Shown: positions 47,001 to 57,894 of the stretch, piece after piece
Layout: every line of letters starts with the position of its first letter
Numbering within the stretch: the first letter of the stretch is position 1
Source: Euonymus europaeus
Lineage: Eukaryota > Streptophyta > Magnoliopsida > Celastrales > Celastraceae
NCBI GenBank assembly: GCA_963580455.1
Contig: OY756963.1
Location: 19,239,555 to 19,303,554, forward strand
DNA length: 64,000 nucleotides
Reading direction: 5' to 3'
Translations under genes and position numbers: made by a program
Notes under the pieces: generated by a model
The model's input: the letters and a program-made list of their open reading frames with translations, nothing else
The model's database searches: none
What the model was told of the DNA's origin: nothing

Positions 47001-49451
47001 CATGGTTGGGGGAGGGGGCAAAAGATGCACATTGCTTTTATCCTGTACTGAGAGTCTGTTTCAAAGTTTTTAACCTATGACCTCTAGGTTGCAGTTGAAG
47101 CAACTCTACCACTAGATCAAGTGTTCATCCTTGTGATTTCTTGATGATAAATCCATACATAAAATCTTTAATGAAGATTGAGCAAAGTTTGGATGAGGCA
47201 GGACATACTTTGCAACTTCTAGGTGCTTCAATAAAATCTTATTTCATTCCAAAAAAGTTACGATCTGGAACAATATGAATGTGGTAGATTTAGTTGATAT
47301 ACTGGTAAAAGGTAGGAAAGGTTATTTGGGAAATTGTGGTTTTTATATGTGATTAGTATGAGAATAAACTAATAAGGAAGAAGTATCGGTGCTGTTAATG
47401 TTTATGTCACACTGTAAATGGTGCTGCGAACAGCATTCTTTTTAGGTACTTGGCTATTTTGTTTAGGCCTAGGGATTGATAAAAGAGTTCCTTTAGGGTT
47501 GAAAGGTAAATTTTGGAAGTAATGGAAGCTGAGATACAAAACTAGTTATGCATTTTGTGCAATAATGCCCTTTTCTTGAGGAGCACCGCTAGTCTAAGCG
47601 GTCAAGCTCCTCACCACCCTGCTTAAGAGCAGGGATTTGAAACCCCATTCCACTTTGACAATAAAAAAAATGCTTGATTATGTCTTGCTGATTGCTTTGT
47701 GGTCATGATTTTTATTTTACCTTCATGGGCCATAGCTGTTGAGTCACTCAATGTTGCCATGGAATTTTGTTATCTGGTTTATACACCACATGAATTAGTT
47801 TGCACATCCTCTCGTCCTGTTGGCAGATGAGGGTAATTGACAGGAATTGTGAAATTCCACATGAAGGGCCATTCTGTGATCTCATGTGGAGTGATCCTGA
47901 AGATATTGAAACATGGGCAGTAAGTCCACGGGGAGCAGGTTGGCTGTTTGGATCCAGAGTTACTTCTGAGGTAGTGCCTCATCTTTTTTCAAATTCACAA
48001 GGAGATCATCCCTCTGAGCTTATCATTCTGTTTTCCCTTTGCAGTTCAACCACATAAACAATCTGGAGCTAGTTTGCAGAGCACATCAACTTGTACAAGA
48101 GGGTCTTAAGTACATGTTTCAAGATAAAGGCCTAGTGACTGTGAGGCTTTAACTTAGTCATATTTCTGTTAAATTTGTTGAATTTTGATGACATAATCTC
48201 TGACCCAACTTTTGTAGGTTTGGTCTGCACCAAATTACTGTTACCGTTGTGGGAACGTAGCTTCTATATTGAGCTTCAATGAGAATATGGTGAGACATTA
48301 TACGTTTCCTGTTCTGTCCTTTTCCTTCCTTGCTCAGATGAGCCTGAAATTACATATTTGTGTGCTGCCCTTTTTATGAATCAGCAGCTATGAGTATAAT
48401 GTGTCCTTGTCTTTACAAGTTTGGTACTCACTTGTCAGAGCTCTGAGATTTTTAGGCATAATTTGGCATTGCTTGTGTTTATTGGAAGCAGCTTATAAAT
48501 GATCTCATAAAAGTTTGTTCCTGAAACCTTAAAAACAGCTTATTGCTCTCTGTAAAATGTTTAGGTAATATGCAACAACACCGATCTTCAGGGGTCTAGT
48601 TGCATATTACCGAAATGTTGTAACAGTAAATGGAAGCTAACTTTTGAAAGCAAACTCGTAGGTTGTTTCTAGTAGCATCTAACGATAAGTAGCAGCTTGT
48701 CATAGCTGCTTCTGAAATTTTTTCCAAAACCCATTTTACCCTTTGTATTGCATTCATATGCTTCTTTACGCTGTTTTCAACAAGCAGATGCAATGCCAAA
48801 CTAGCCCTTTTGTGTGAACACTTGAAAAGTAGGTATCAAAATACGTTACACACAGGGGGGAAGAGATTAATTTACATATTGCTGATTGAAACCTAAAAGA
48901 AAATAAAAGCCAGTGAATGATGAAAATATCAAAGTCTAAAAGCGAGATTCTAGTTGATTAAGGTTGCATAGAAAGTCATGGTGAACCCTTTTGGTTTTAG
49001 AAGGATAAAGAATTGTAAAGACTGGGTCATCTCATCACAGCTGCTCTAAAAAGTTGGGAGACTTGCGATTCTGAGATTTCTTTGATCCCAGTATTCTTCG
49101 TAGCCATTGTTTATCTTTCCTCGTAGTTGTAGTGAATTGCTTGGGGCCTTGGACATAATCCATTGATTTTACTTTTTTGTTCGTCTCATGCTTTCAGAAG
49201 TTGTTCTTTTTGCCTCTGTAGTATAAAATCTGTTTCTGATTGAATTAGACACTCTTGTGTCTCTTGTACCCTTAGAATTGTGTGAATGAGACCTAATGGG
49301 TGGGACATGAGACGAATCTAGGACTACATCATTTCTTCATGGATTTTAATACCCGTCATTTCTTCAGGAGAGGGAAGTGAAGTTTTTTACTGAAACAGAG
49401 GAGAACAACCAGATGCGAGGGCCAAGGTCAGGGGTGCCATACTTCTTATGA
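41028..49451 (+). CDS. FYPP: PP6-type Ser/Thr protein phosphatase catalytic subunit
   Basis: Ten exons: 41028-41108, 42503-42649, 42737-42804, 43495-43552, 46377-46487, 46699-46749, 47827-47970, 48045-48140, 48218-48289, 49368-49451. They give 303 aa, the exact family length. Metal-binding and catalytic motifs are complete: GDIHG (49-53), GDFVDRG (77-83) and GNHE (109-112), then [11 protein letters not shown] and [11 protein letters not shown]; the end is the conserved YFL methylation tail. The start [16 protein letters not shown] separates it from PP2A and PP4 and matches plant FyPP1/FyPP3, which act with SAL and PP2AA subunits on PIN proteins, ABI5 and phytochrome signalling. Exon 4 ends CTCAG|GCATGC: a GC donor, the only place where Q-V-Y-G-F-Y joins in phase. 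Introns 1 and 4 are long and carry transposon scraps. Confidence 0.97.
45342..45429. repeat. 44-bp tandem duplication in PP6 intron 4
   Basis: Two adjacent units, 45342-45385 and 45386-45429, each AGTTCCAACTAAC(T/C)TAAGC and onward, differing at one base. Confidence 0.92.
45776..45980 (+). mobile_element. RTE-type LINE 3' end fragment in PP6 intron 4
   Basis: An open segment reads [19 protein letters not shown], then [15 protein letters not shown] and a stop. This is the familiar extreme C-terminus of plant RTE reverse transcriptases (KTWxEVV...DRxEWRKRIHVADP). It is followed by GTAGCTGATCTCAAACTTTTGGGATAAAGGCT and a GAT-rich tail, the same kind of 3' end as at 1-62. Only this tail portion remains. 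Confidence 0.75.
46572..46634. repeat. Head-to-head SINE 5' ends forming a perfect hairpin
   Basis: GGCCTAGTGGTAGAGTTGC at 46578-46596 faces its near-exact inverse at 46610-46628 across a 13-nt G-rich loop; one mismatch. The arm looks like the A-box region of a tRNA-derived SINE, and a related copy lies at 47099-47129. It lies in PP6 intron 5, 84 bp after exon 5. Confidence 0.75.
46930..47140 (-). mobile_element. Probable tRNA-derived SINE in PP6 intron 6
   Basis: On the minus strand GATCTAGTGGTAGAGTTGC (A-box-like) is followed ~25 nt later by GAGGTCATAGGTTAAAAAC (B-box-like), then non-coding sequence. The box spacing suits a pol III promoter; the B box is degenerate. Confidence 0.5.
47577..47672 (+). 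mobile_element. Short tRNA-like SINE fragment in PP6 intron 6
   Basis: TAGTCTAAGCGGTCAAG (A box) and GGGATTTGAAACCCC (B box) lie about 35 nt apart and are followed by an A8 tail. No cloverleaf acceptor stem pairs, so a derived element rather than a tRNA gene. Confidence 0.5.
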
Positions 49452-50207
49452 TTGAAGGGAACCATCGGCTGTGTCAATTGTAAAATCACCTGAATACTGT
49501 GGCTGGCTTTCAAGGAAGCAGTAATGAGAAAGATTGGATAGATCTTACTTCATTGTTTGCAAGAGGAAGAGATGGTGCGAAATTTCCCGTCAAGTCCAGG
49601 CCGCATTCCGATTGTGGGTTGTCTGTTGATGGTTGCAATATGATAACTTGCCTATTCATCGAGTAGTGTTTTTTTTTTAAATGCTAGTATGTGCCTCGTT
49701 CAACATGCTTTTCAATTCATGGGTTGTGTATTAGTGTAATTGTTACTTTCTTACCATCCATTGCTACATGTTTTGCATTCCAGATATTTTCATTTATTTT
49801 TTTGAAGTGTTATATTGTCTTGCAGTTCAGGTTTAATGGTACAGTTCTACATTTTTTCAACCAGTACATAGCTGAGGAAAACAAGATATGTTAACTCAAT
49901 TATAGGGCTCTCGTGTTTTTTTTTCTTGTTTTTTTTATAAATAAAAATAAAAATAATATTTATATGACTATATTTGTCTTGTATAGGGACATGTTTGCCT
50001 ATTCAATAATTACGTTATTTTCAAAAATAATGTAATTATGTATTGATTGTATACAATAGCTCAATTCTTAGCGTATACTTTGCATTATTATTTGAAATAA
50101 TAAAATAAAATATTTATTTTTTATACAATTTTCTGTGTAGTTAAAAATTATGTATGAACTCATTTCCTCCACTCTTATTGGTTGCATAAATTTTTTGATA
50201 TGTATCC
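49452..50207. other. Intergenic after the PP6 gene
   Basis: 3' UTR and AT-rich DNA; nothing else recognised. Confidence 0.5.
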
Positions 50208-50210
50208 TTA

Positions 50211-50546
50211 GAGCAACTCTGATGGACACTTTCCAAAACACACTCCAAAATTTTCAATTAGATTTCTCTTTATTATATAAAAAATCAAACTACATATTTA
50301 TTCACATTATTAAAAAATGTCTCTTAATAATTTTTTTTTTACTTTTATATATTTTCTTTCTTGTCTTTTCACAAATATCAAGTGTAAGTATTTCTCCATA
50401 TAATCTTTTTACTTTTTTCCACTTCAAACCATATTTTTCAATATATATATTTTTTTTCACTTTTTTACATATTCTCTCTTTTATCACTTTCTTTATACAT
50501 TTCAAAAATTTTAATATTGTTACTCTCCAGGGTCACTGTACTTGCT
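50211..50546. mobile_element. Tourist-like MITE with GAGCAACT termini
   Basis: Left end GAGCAACTCTGATGGACAC; right end, reverse-complemented, AGCAAGTACAGTGACCC. It is flanked by TTA at 50208-50210 and 50547-50549. T-rich interior with no coding potential. Confidence 0.65.
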
Positions 50547-50549
50547 TTA

Positions 50550-52038
50550 ACACGTTAAAAGAACCTATATATAAAGACATATTGCGGGACCAAAGCAAGT
50601 GATTTTAAGGAATTTCGATTTGCAGATGGATGGGTTGGTACTTGGTACACCTATAGATCCACTTGGCATCTCGGTACAGAGTCAAATTCACTACAGCTTT
50701 CATACCAACGAGTCTTCTCCCATCTAACATTCTTACTCAAAGACTTCATCCGCAACTAATGCGCTCCTCCTTCCTACCTAATGTATTATTCTTCTTGCTA
50801 ACAGCCTATTAGTTCTCTTTTTTCAAAAGAATCGGGGCGCCGGAATACAACAGCCTGACTCCTCTGGAATACAACAGCCCGACTCAATCGTATAACTAAT
50901 TCAAATTAGCACTCAATTGATTAGCTCGAAACCCCACAAATAAACACATCTTTTCTCTGCCCAAAGAATACTTGAAAGTAGCTCTTGTTAGATCTATACT
51001 TTTCTTTTGGTTTCACCTCCTTTCTCTCATTCATTTTCTAATACTCCCTCACTCTCTCAAATCCTTACTGCATTTATATAAAAGATGTGTCCAAGGCAGT
51101 CATCCCCTTATCCTCTCATTTTCTTATGTAACCTTAATTATACATTTATTTTTAGTGGATTTGTCATAATAACAGATGCTCTGCAACACTCAAGAAGGAT
51201 TACGTGGCTGCAGAAATTGACATAGCTCAATTGTCACAGGACACTGTTGTAAGTAAAATATTGGATTCTTTGATATTAACTCCTTAATCTATTGAAAACG
51301 ACCTACTCAGTTGGTGACTTCTCATGGATCGTGAATTTTATACTCTTTTTTAACTCCTAAAACCTTTCATTAATCTTGTTCCAAAACAGCAAAAATGATT
51401 AGCGACATTGAATATCTCGGTTTATCTTCAATGGTCTAAATTTTTTTTTTATTATATATTCAGTTTGATTTTGATTCAGGACAAAATTTATAGTATTGAC
51501 TTCGTAATTTCGATCAAAATATATTCATATCTTTAAAAAATAAAAATAAATCATATACTGGTGTAACTAATGACCCACATCAGCAACTAATGACCACTAT
51601 CTTTTGCATAATCGTTTCAAAGTTCATAAGTATATTGATTCGAGAAAAAACCTAAAAGAATAGTTGAAAATCATGAAAGAGAAGATGATAAATCAAAATA
51701 AAAATAAATTAAAGGAGAGAAGAGGAAATGTTTTAATTCTGAATTTTTTTCATAAAAAAAAAGGAGAAGAAGAGAGAGAACAGGAAAAATCATTCCTATA
51801 AAAATTAAAAAATGTCCAATCGTGTCTACGTAATTGTCATGTAGATATGAATTTCCATCCGCTATCAAATTATGTACTATCACTAATAAATTAGGTGAGT
51901 GCCACCAGGAAAAATGGTCTAACCAGTACCTAACACTGCCGACCCAGTCATCCGTTTAGTTGGAGGGCCTGGCAGTATACCAGCCTACAGCCTACAGCCT
52001 ACAACACTTCTATCTCTCAACGGCTCTGGTATTCGCAA
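50550..52038. other. BIOF upstream region with two exon-like islands
   Basis: Mostly AT-rich. Two short stretches look exonic and have splice-like borders. At 50626-50672, TTTGCAG|ATGGATGGG...ATCTCG|GTACAG reads MDGLVLGTPIDPLGIS. At about 51178-51250, CSATLKKDYVAAEIDIAQL and SQDTV end at |GTAAGT. I cannot assign a protein, and the two do not belong to BIOF. Possibly a captured gene fragment or relic. Confidence 0.35.
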
Positions 52039-55000
52039 ATGGAGAATAACCAATGGGACCTGTGGGTGGAGGCGGCACTCTCGAGGCTCCAATCACTCAA
52101 ACTACTTCGATCTCTTAGACCCATTTGCCTCTCCTCTATACTTCGACAAGAAGAACCAACTCCCATTGTTGATGGAAGTCCAAAAGCTTCAATCTCCACT
52201 GAAGACTACCAGGTGTTCGAAGATATTCGTGAATGGGATCGCTCATCCGTAGAAGTTCGTATCTCAGAGACCACGTTCCAGAAATGGCTCCATGACGTTC
52301 CCAGTTCCGGTACATTCTAATTGGATTACGTACGTGCACATAGTTGTTGTTGTTGTTGTTCGTTTTGGATTATACTTCATCTTTTCGTCAGGGAACAATA
52401 TAAAAAGAGATTATAGGGGTTGGTTGTTTTTTTTTATCTGCTTGGGAATTGTGATACGTTGAAGCAATGACTTGGTAATGAAGCATCAAGGTCGCAACCT
52501 TTGGAGTTTGGACTAGCCTTTTTTTTGTGTGTGTGTGTGTGTGTGTGGAAATTTCCCTCTAGTTGACTCGTTAAATGTCTCCTCCAATCCCAATATTAAA
52601 AATATAAAAGAAAAAAAATCCAGTGTATCTATAGTCTCCTTGATGTTTGGATTCATTGAGGCACCCTCACTGTCTCTGCTACTACAGAATACACCCCTGA
52701 TTATCTTTGAACTTTCAGATGTAATGAGTTTCACTTTTGTACTGGAGATGACACTGTAGGTAGAGATGTAGTAGCAGATGATACTGTTGTGGGACAGCTG
52801 GAGCAGTCCAAGAAGCTTCTCCTATTCTCTGGGAATGATTATTTGGGCTTGAGTTCGCATCCCACGATTGGAATGGCTGCCTCGAAGGTTGCACGATTAT
52901 TGATTATTTGTGACTTATTTACTGGTGTGTTGAATCGTCTGTAACTTTTTCTCTAAAATTAGGCCGCCCAGGAATATGGAATGGGTCCAAGGGGTTCTGC
53001 TTTAATTTGTGGATACACTAATTACCATGGCTTACTAGAGTCGAGCTTGGCAGACTTAAAGAAGAAGGAGGTATAAGCTACTTTATTTGATGTTTCTTCT
53101 GTTTTTTTATTATTCGTTATTTTACTTGATAATCGATTATCATGTATTCAAACGTTTGCATTGGAACGGCAGAACATGACTATACATAGTGAACTTGATA
53201 AATTGACAAGGGCCTGAGGGAGAAACTATTTTTCAATTATTCTTCTCTAAATCTTTTGTACACGCGGGACAAAAGTTTTTGAAACAAGTTAGCTAATGAT
53301 AATACGAAGGAAAATGAAGACTAATAATTATGTCCATTGCCTGGGTAATATTAATGAAGTTAATTTCGTTTGGCAAAGATGAATTACAAAAAGGTGATTT
53401 GGTTTTGTGAAAAATGTAGAGACTAAATAATTGCATTGGTTTCAAAAGGGATTGTGCATTGTATTTATTCTTCCTCCCCTTGAGTTTTTTAATTGACTGA
53501 TGCGTTGTTCTTACTTTATCCTCTAGGATTGTCTTCTGTGTCCTACAGGGTTTGCTGCCAATATGGCCTTGATGGTAGCAATTGGGAATGTTGCCTCGCT
53601 CTTGGCTGTAGCTGGAAAACCCTCAAAGAATGAAAAGATTGCCATATTTTCTGACGCTCTGAATCATGCTTCAATAATCGATGGCATTCATTTGGCCGAA
53701 CGGAAGCAAACTGTAGTGACATATGTGTATAGACATTGCGACATGTCTCACCTAAATTTTTTGTTGTAGGTTTCTTCCTCCTGTCATTAACTTTTCCTGT
53801 GACTGTTTAAGTTCATTGCATTCTTAGGTTCTTACTACCTAGTATTTATGAGTGGTTAACATGTTTTGACAGATCAAGCTGTACACTGAAGAAGAAAGTT
53901 GTTGTGACTGATAGGTTAGTTTTGCCATCCTTAACTGATACTTTCAGTAATTTTCTTTTCTTGCTCCAGCAGACTGAGAAATACAAGGAAAAACAATGAA
54001 AACCTGGAAACCACAGTTTATTGCTTGTATTTTCTGAGAAAACCAAAAACCATAAGCTCTCCATGGGATGCTTGTGCTCTTGCTTCACATGGCCAGGAAG
54101 TGGTCTTGAAGTATAATTTCATATCAACTATTGATAGAGACATTATGAAAATGCAATGTGTTACTACTTATGTGTCACATGTGCATGTGTGTGAAATATG
54201 CTTGAAGGCGTATGACCGTATATCTCTTCTCATTTCATGACTTATTTCCTTTCTTGTCTCAGCCTTTTTAGCATGGATGGGGACTTTGCGCCAATGGGTG
54301 AGCTTGTGAAGCTCCGGCAGAGGCACGGCTTTTTGTTTGTCATTGATGATGTGAGTTTTCTCGAAACTTAACATATTTATTTCCTTATAAATGTGATATG
54401 CTAATCGTCTTGCACTTGTGAAGTAGTGAAATGTATATTTGGCACAAAAGCTTACCAATTTCCTAGTATGTCTATACGTACTCGTCATACTCTATCCTCA
54501 TCATCAACAATGCCTAATCTTTTTTACTACTTAATCCAATCTGTTTACCTGTTATATGCATCTACATCCTTCTTCGTTACTTCCACCCATGTCTTTTTCA
54601 GAGTCCTCTCTTTTTTTGTTAAATATCCTACTTGATTTTTCTTTACTTTCAGCATGAAGCCAACTCTCCTTGTTGTACATGACCATACTATCTTGCATGA
54701 TTTTCTATTACCTTTTCTTCAGTTGGAACTTCCTCTAACTTAAATACAATTTTTATTAGATATCCAATTGTTCCTTGCCTTACCGCATATGTCCACTGTA
54801 AAATTCTTTGTTGTTTTAAATTTTAATACTGCATTCCATGCCATGAGACATTTGGAGGGGTAACAGACCTAACCCTAGGAGCATCTTGCAGTCATACAAG
54901 ACACCATATGCACTTCTATATTGTGTCAAAATGGCTCCAAGTCAGTGGTAGTACCTTAACATCATGCAAAGTAAGCAAGTATCTCTTGAAATGGTTATTT

Positions 55001-56888
55001 AAATCCGCTAATGATAAGCTTTCTTCATATAGTGTGGTTCTGGTGCTTTTTAGTCTGAGTGTCTCTCAATGTTTCAAACTTTGAACTAAATCTTGATGGT
55101 GCCTCGTTAACCTAAACAAGAGCATCTACAAGCAAGATTTTTTCCCTTCGCCTTTATTTATTTAAGAATATTCTATAAATGACAATGAAACTAAGACTTG
55201 CTGAGTTTCCAGGCTCATGGGACATTTGTGTGTGGAGAAAACGGAGGCGGAGTGGCTGAGGAGTTCGACTGCGAAAAAGATGTTGATATATGCGTTGGCA
55301 CTCTGAGCAAGGCTGCAGGCTGCCATGGTGGATTTATAGCTTGCAGGTAGCTTAGTTTGTGCTTTTCCCTTGTATTACTGTTGGATTAGCAAAGAAATTA
55401 ACCAATAGATCTGGCACAATGCATGAGGCAAGCCTTTTTATTGGGGCTGCGGTGTTTTTAGAAACCAAGAGAACAGCACAACAAAGAAAAGCTTTTGGCT
55501 AACACAGACTTCTAGAGCTCCAAACCAAAATATATTTCTAAGAGGGTACATTTTGCAATCAAAATCAGATAATTCCATCATAGCCTGGGGAATATGGGCA
55601 TTGCATGGTGGTTCTGGGTTGATCCGAGCATTGTTTTGTTGATACACATCTGGTATGATTATATTTAAAACCGTAACTCATTCTATTTCCAATATATAAT
55701 TTAGTAATTAGAATTGCATTGATAATTCCTTTTCATTACTACTTAGAATAGCATTGATACTTCCTCTTCACTGATGTGAACTTGCACTTCATTTTGGTTG
55801 TCAAAAGTAGTAAATCCTCTCATTTCATTGGTTTGCTGGCCTACATTTTAACTTTTTCCGAGATTCCCTATTAGTTTTAGTTATTACTTTATAGCCTCTA
55901 GGGAGCGGGTTTAGGGATATGAAAACAGCGTGATATGAAAACGACTATTGATACCATTTTCTAAATGAATATGAACAGCAAAAGGTGGAAGCAACTCATA
56001 CAATCAAGGGGCCGCTCCTTTATATTTTCGACTGCTTCACCAGTCCCTGTCGCTGCTGCTGCCCATGGTAATTCATGGATCTCTTTCTGTTTCTTGTGAT
56101 TTAAGAACACATGGAAACTTCTTTTTTAAGTGATGACTTGATAATACGATAACATTATTCACTTTGGTACTTACAACTTTAATTTGGTTTAATATACGAT
56201 GTAAGAATAACTTTTTAGATGATGAAATTGTCTTTCAATTTTATTATTTGCTTAATCAAATAGCTGTTGTCAAGATGAGCTCTTTGACCTGCAGCTGCAG
56301 TTACCGTGGCGAGAAAGGAGGCATGGCGTAGAAGAGCAATTTGGAACAGAGTTCGAGAATTTCGTACTCTCACTGGAATCTCTGTGACAAGTCCCATAAT
56401 TTCTCTTATCATAGGAAATGAAGAGAAAGCCCTGGAAGCCAGCAGGTTTCCTCTCTCTTTCTCTCTCACAGACACACACACACACACACACACACATTAT
56501 GATCATTGCTTCTTACTGCTATGTCATCATGGATCAGGCATCTGTTAATATCCGGTTTTCATGTGACTGCAATTAGGCCGCCAACAGTGCCTCCCAACTC
56601 GTGCAGGTTTGCTTAACATTCTTCATGAAACCCGCTGCATTTATTTCCGAGGTTTTCATATTTGGGGACTGGAGCTTGTTTGTCATGCTCACTTGACCAA
56701 AACTTCTTATCAGTGAGGGGGATTTTGGTTCTCAAATGTTGTCCACTTCCTATTTTGTTAGGTTGCGGGTGACACTGAGCGCAGCACATACTGCAGAGGA
56801 TTTGAGGAAACTGACGACTGCACTCTCCCATTGCATAAAGTATCAGGATATCAGCATCAAAAAATCAAACGGGCATGCTAAACTGTAG
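52039..56888 (+). CDS. BIOF: KAPA synthase (8-amino-7-oxononanoate synthase), biotin pathway
   Basis: Eleven exons: 52039-52309, 52760-52887, 52963-53070, 53527-53765, 53873-53914, 54263-54350, 55213-55346, 55979-56067, 56295-56445, 56538-56606, 56762-56888. They give 481 aa. It is a PLP-dependent alpha-oxoamine synthase that joins pimeloyl thioester and alanine, the first committed biotin step. Motifs: FSGNDYLGLSSHP, MGPRGSALICGY, DALNHASIIDG, DSLFSMDGDFAPM, the cofactor-binding DDAHG (291-295), and K325 in VGTLSKAAGCHGG, which forms the Schiff base. The protein ends HAKL, an AKL-type peroxisomal targeting signal, fitting the known peroxisomal location of plant BIOF. The exon 2 acceptor is uncertain: TTTCAG at 52718 looks stronger but leads to a stop, while CTGTAG at 52759 keeps the frame. 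Confidence 0.97.
52526..52548. repeat. (GT)n microsatellite in BIOF intron 1
   Basis: About 11 GT units following a T run. Confidence 0.95.
56469..56496. repeat. (AC)n microsatellite in BIOF intron 9
   Basis: About 13 AC units, preceded by a (TC)n run at 56450-56467. Confidence 0.95.
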
Positions 56889-57894
56889 GCGATAAGTTCA
56901 TTGTAGCAGCATTCATTCTTTTTTAGTAGAGTAATAAGGAACTTTGTGGCAGAGTCATTGGGAATCTGGCTTGCAGCAAAGCTTATATATTTTTCAAACA
57001 CCCACAGAGTTCAGTTTCGATATTTCAATAGTACTAGAGGAACAATGATTAGACGGGCTTATAATTAGGGTGGCAAAAAAAATGCTTCTAGGTCGGTTTT
57101 AGGTCTCCTAATATTAGGAGTTTGCGAAACATTTACGTGATCAGATCCCAATTTCATTGACCAAATTCGGATTGGTTTAAATCCGGAAAAGTAAATAAGA
57201 CAATAACTTATGATTGGACAAGATTTTTATATTTGGACGTGGTTTTGAAACATATAATTTATATTCAAATTTAGTTTAATTTGGACGGACAAATTCAATC
57301 ATTCAAATCGGGCAGAATTTTGATACCCCTATAATAAAATATTTGTCTTGTACTGGCTGGCTCCTCCTAGACTGGACATTTGAGCCTATCTAGGCTGGAC
57401 TGGGCATCAAGCCCAAAGCCACTACGAAAGATTGAGCCTGAAATAGTTATCAGTCGAGGCCCATGCATGAGATAATTTTTTCCAAGCCCACATTTTGAGA
57501 TGCCCAACTTTCTCAATAGGTTTTTTGTTTCACACATGGCTGCACTACTTTATAAGCCATATAACAGTAAATAAGTAAGGCATACTCTTTGGAGGATGCA
57601 AGATGTAAGCAAATATTATTTCCGTATATTCCATACATTATATGGTCCTATATGATGCCAATTCATGATAAATTCATTATAATTCTAAGTTTTTCTTCAT
57701 CCCTCCCAAATTCCAATACTGCAATTATATGATTTTTTTTTGAGGAATCGACATCAAGATTATCCAAATTATTGAACCTCCAATTAGGATAATGAATTTC
57801 TATGAAGTTCAAAATGCAAATCATCACACATAAACTGGATCTAACTGTTGACATACACTAGTTGGTCTTTCAACTTCTTGGTATGGTTCACACT
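56889..57894. other. Convergent region between BIOF and the BRO1-like gene
   Basis: Two 3' ends meet here. No coding exon or recognisable element seen. Confidence 0.5.

Noticed and set aside
47577..47672. A genuine tRNA gene
   Set aside because: A and B boxes are present but the acceptor and anticodon stems do not pair and an A-tail follows, so it is more likely a SINE.
41028..49451. PP2A or PP4 (PPX) catalytic subunit
   Set aside because: The N-terminus, the [15 protein letters not shown] region and the NNQMRG tail fit PP6/FyPP rather than PP2A or PP4.
50150..50602. 150-codon Phe/Ile-rich open frame
   Set aside because: It is the T-rich interior of a MITE.
52513..52759. Open frames across the (GT)n tract upstream of BIOF exon 2
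   Set aside because: Microsatellite and intron sequence; only the last ~40 bp might once have been coding, which is noted as a finding.
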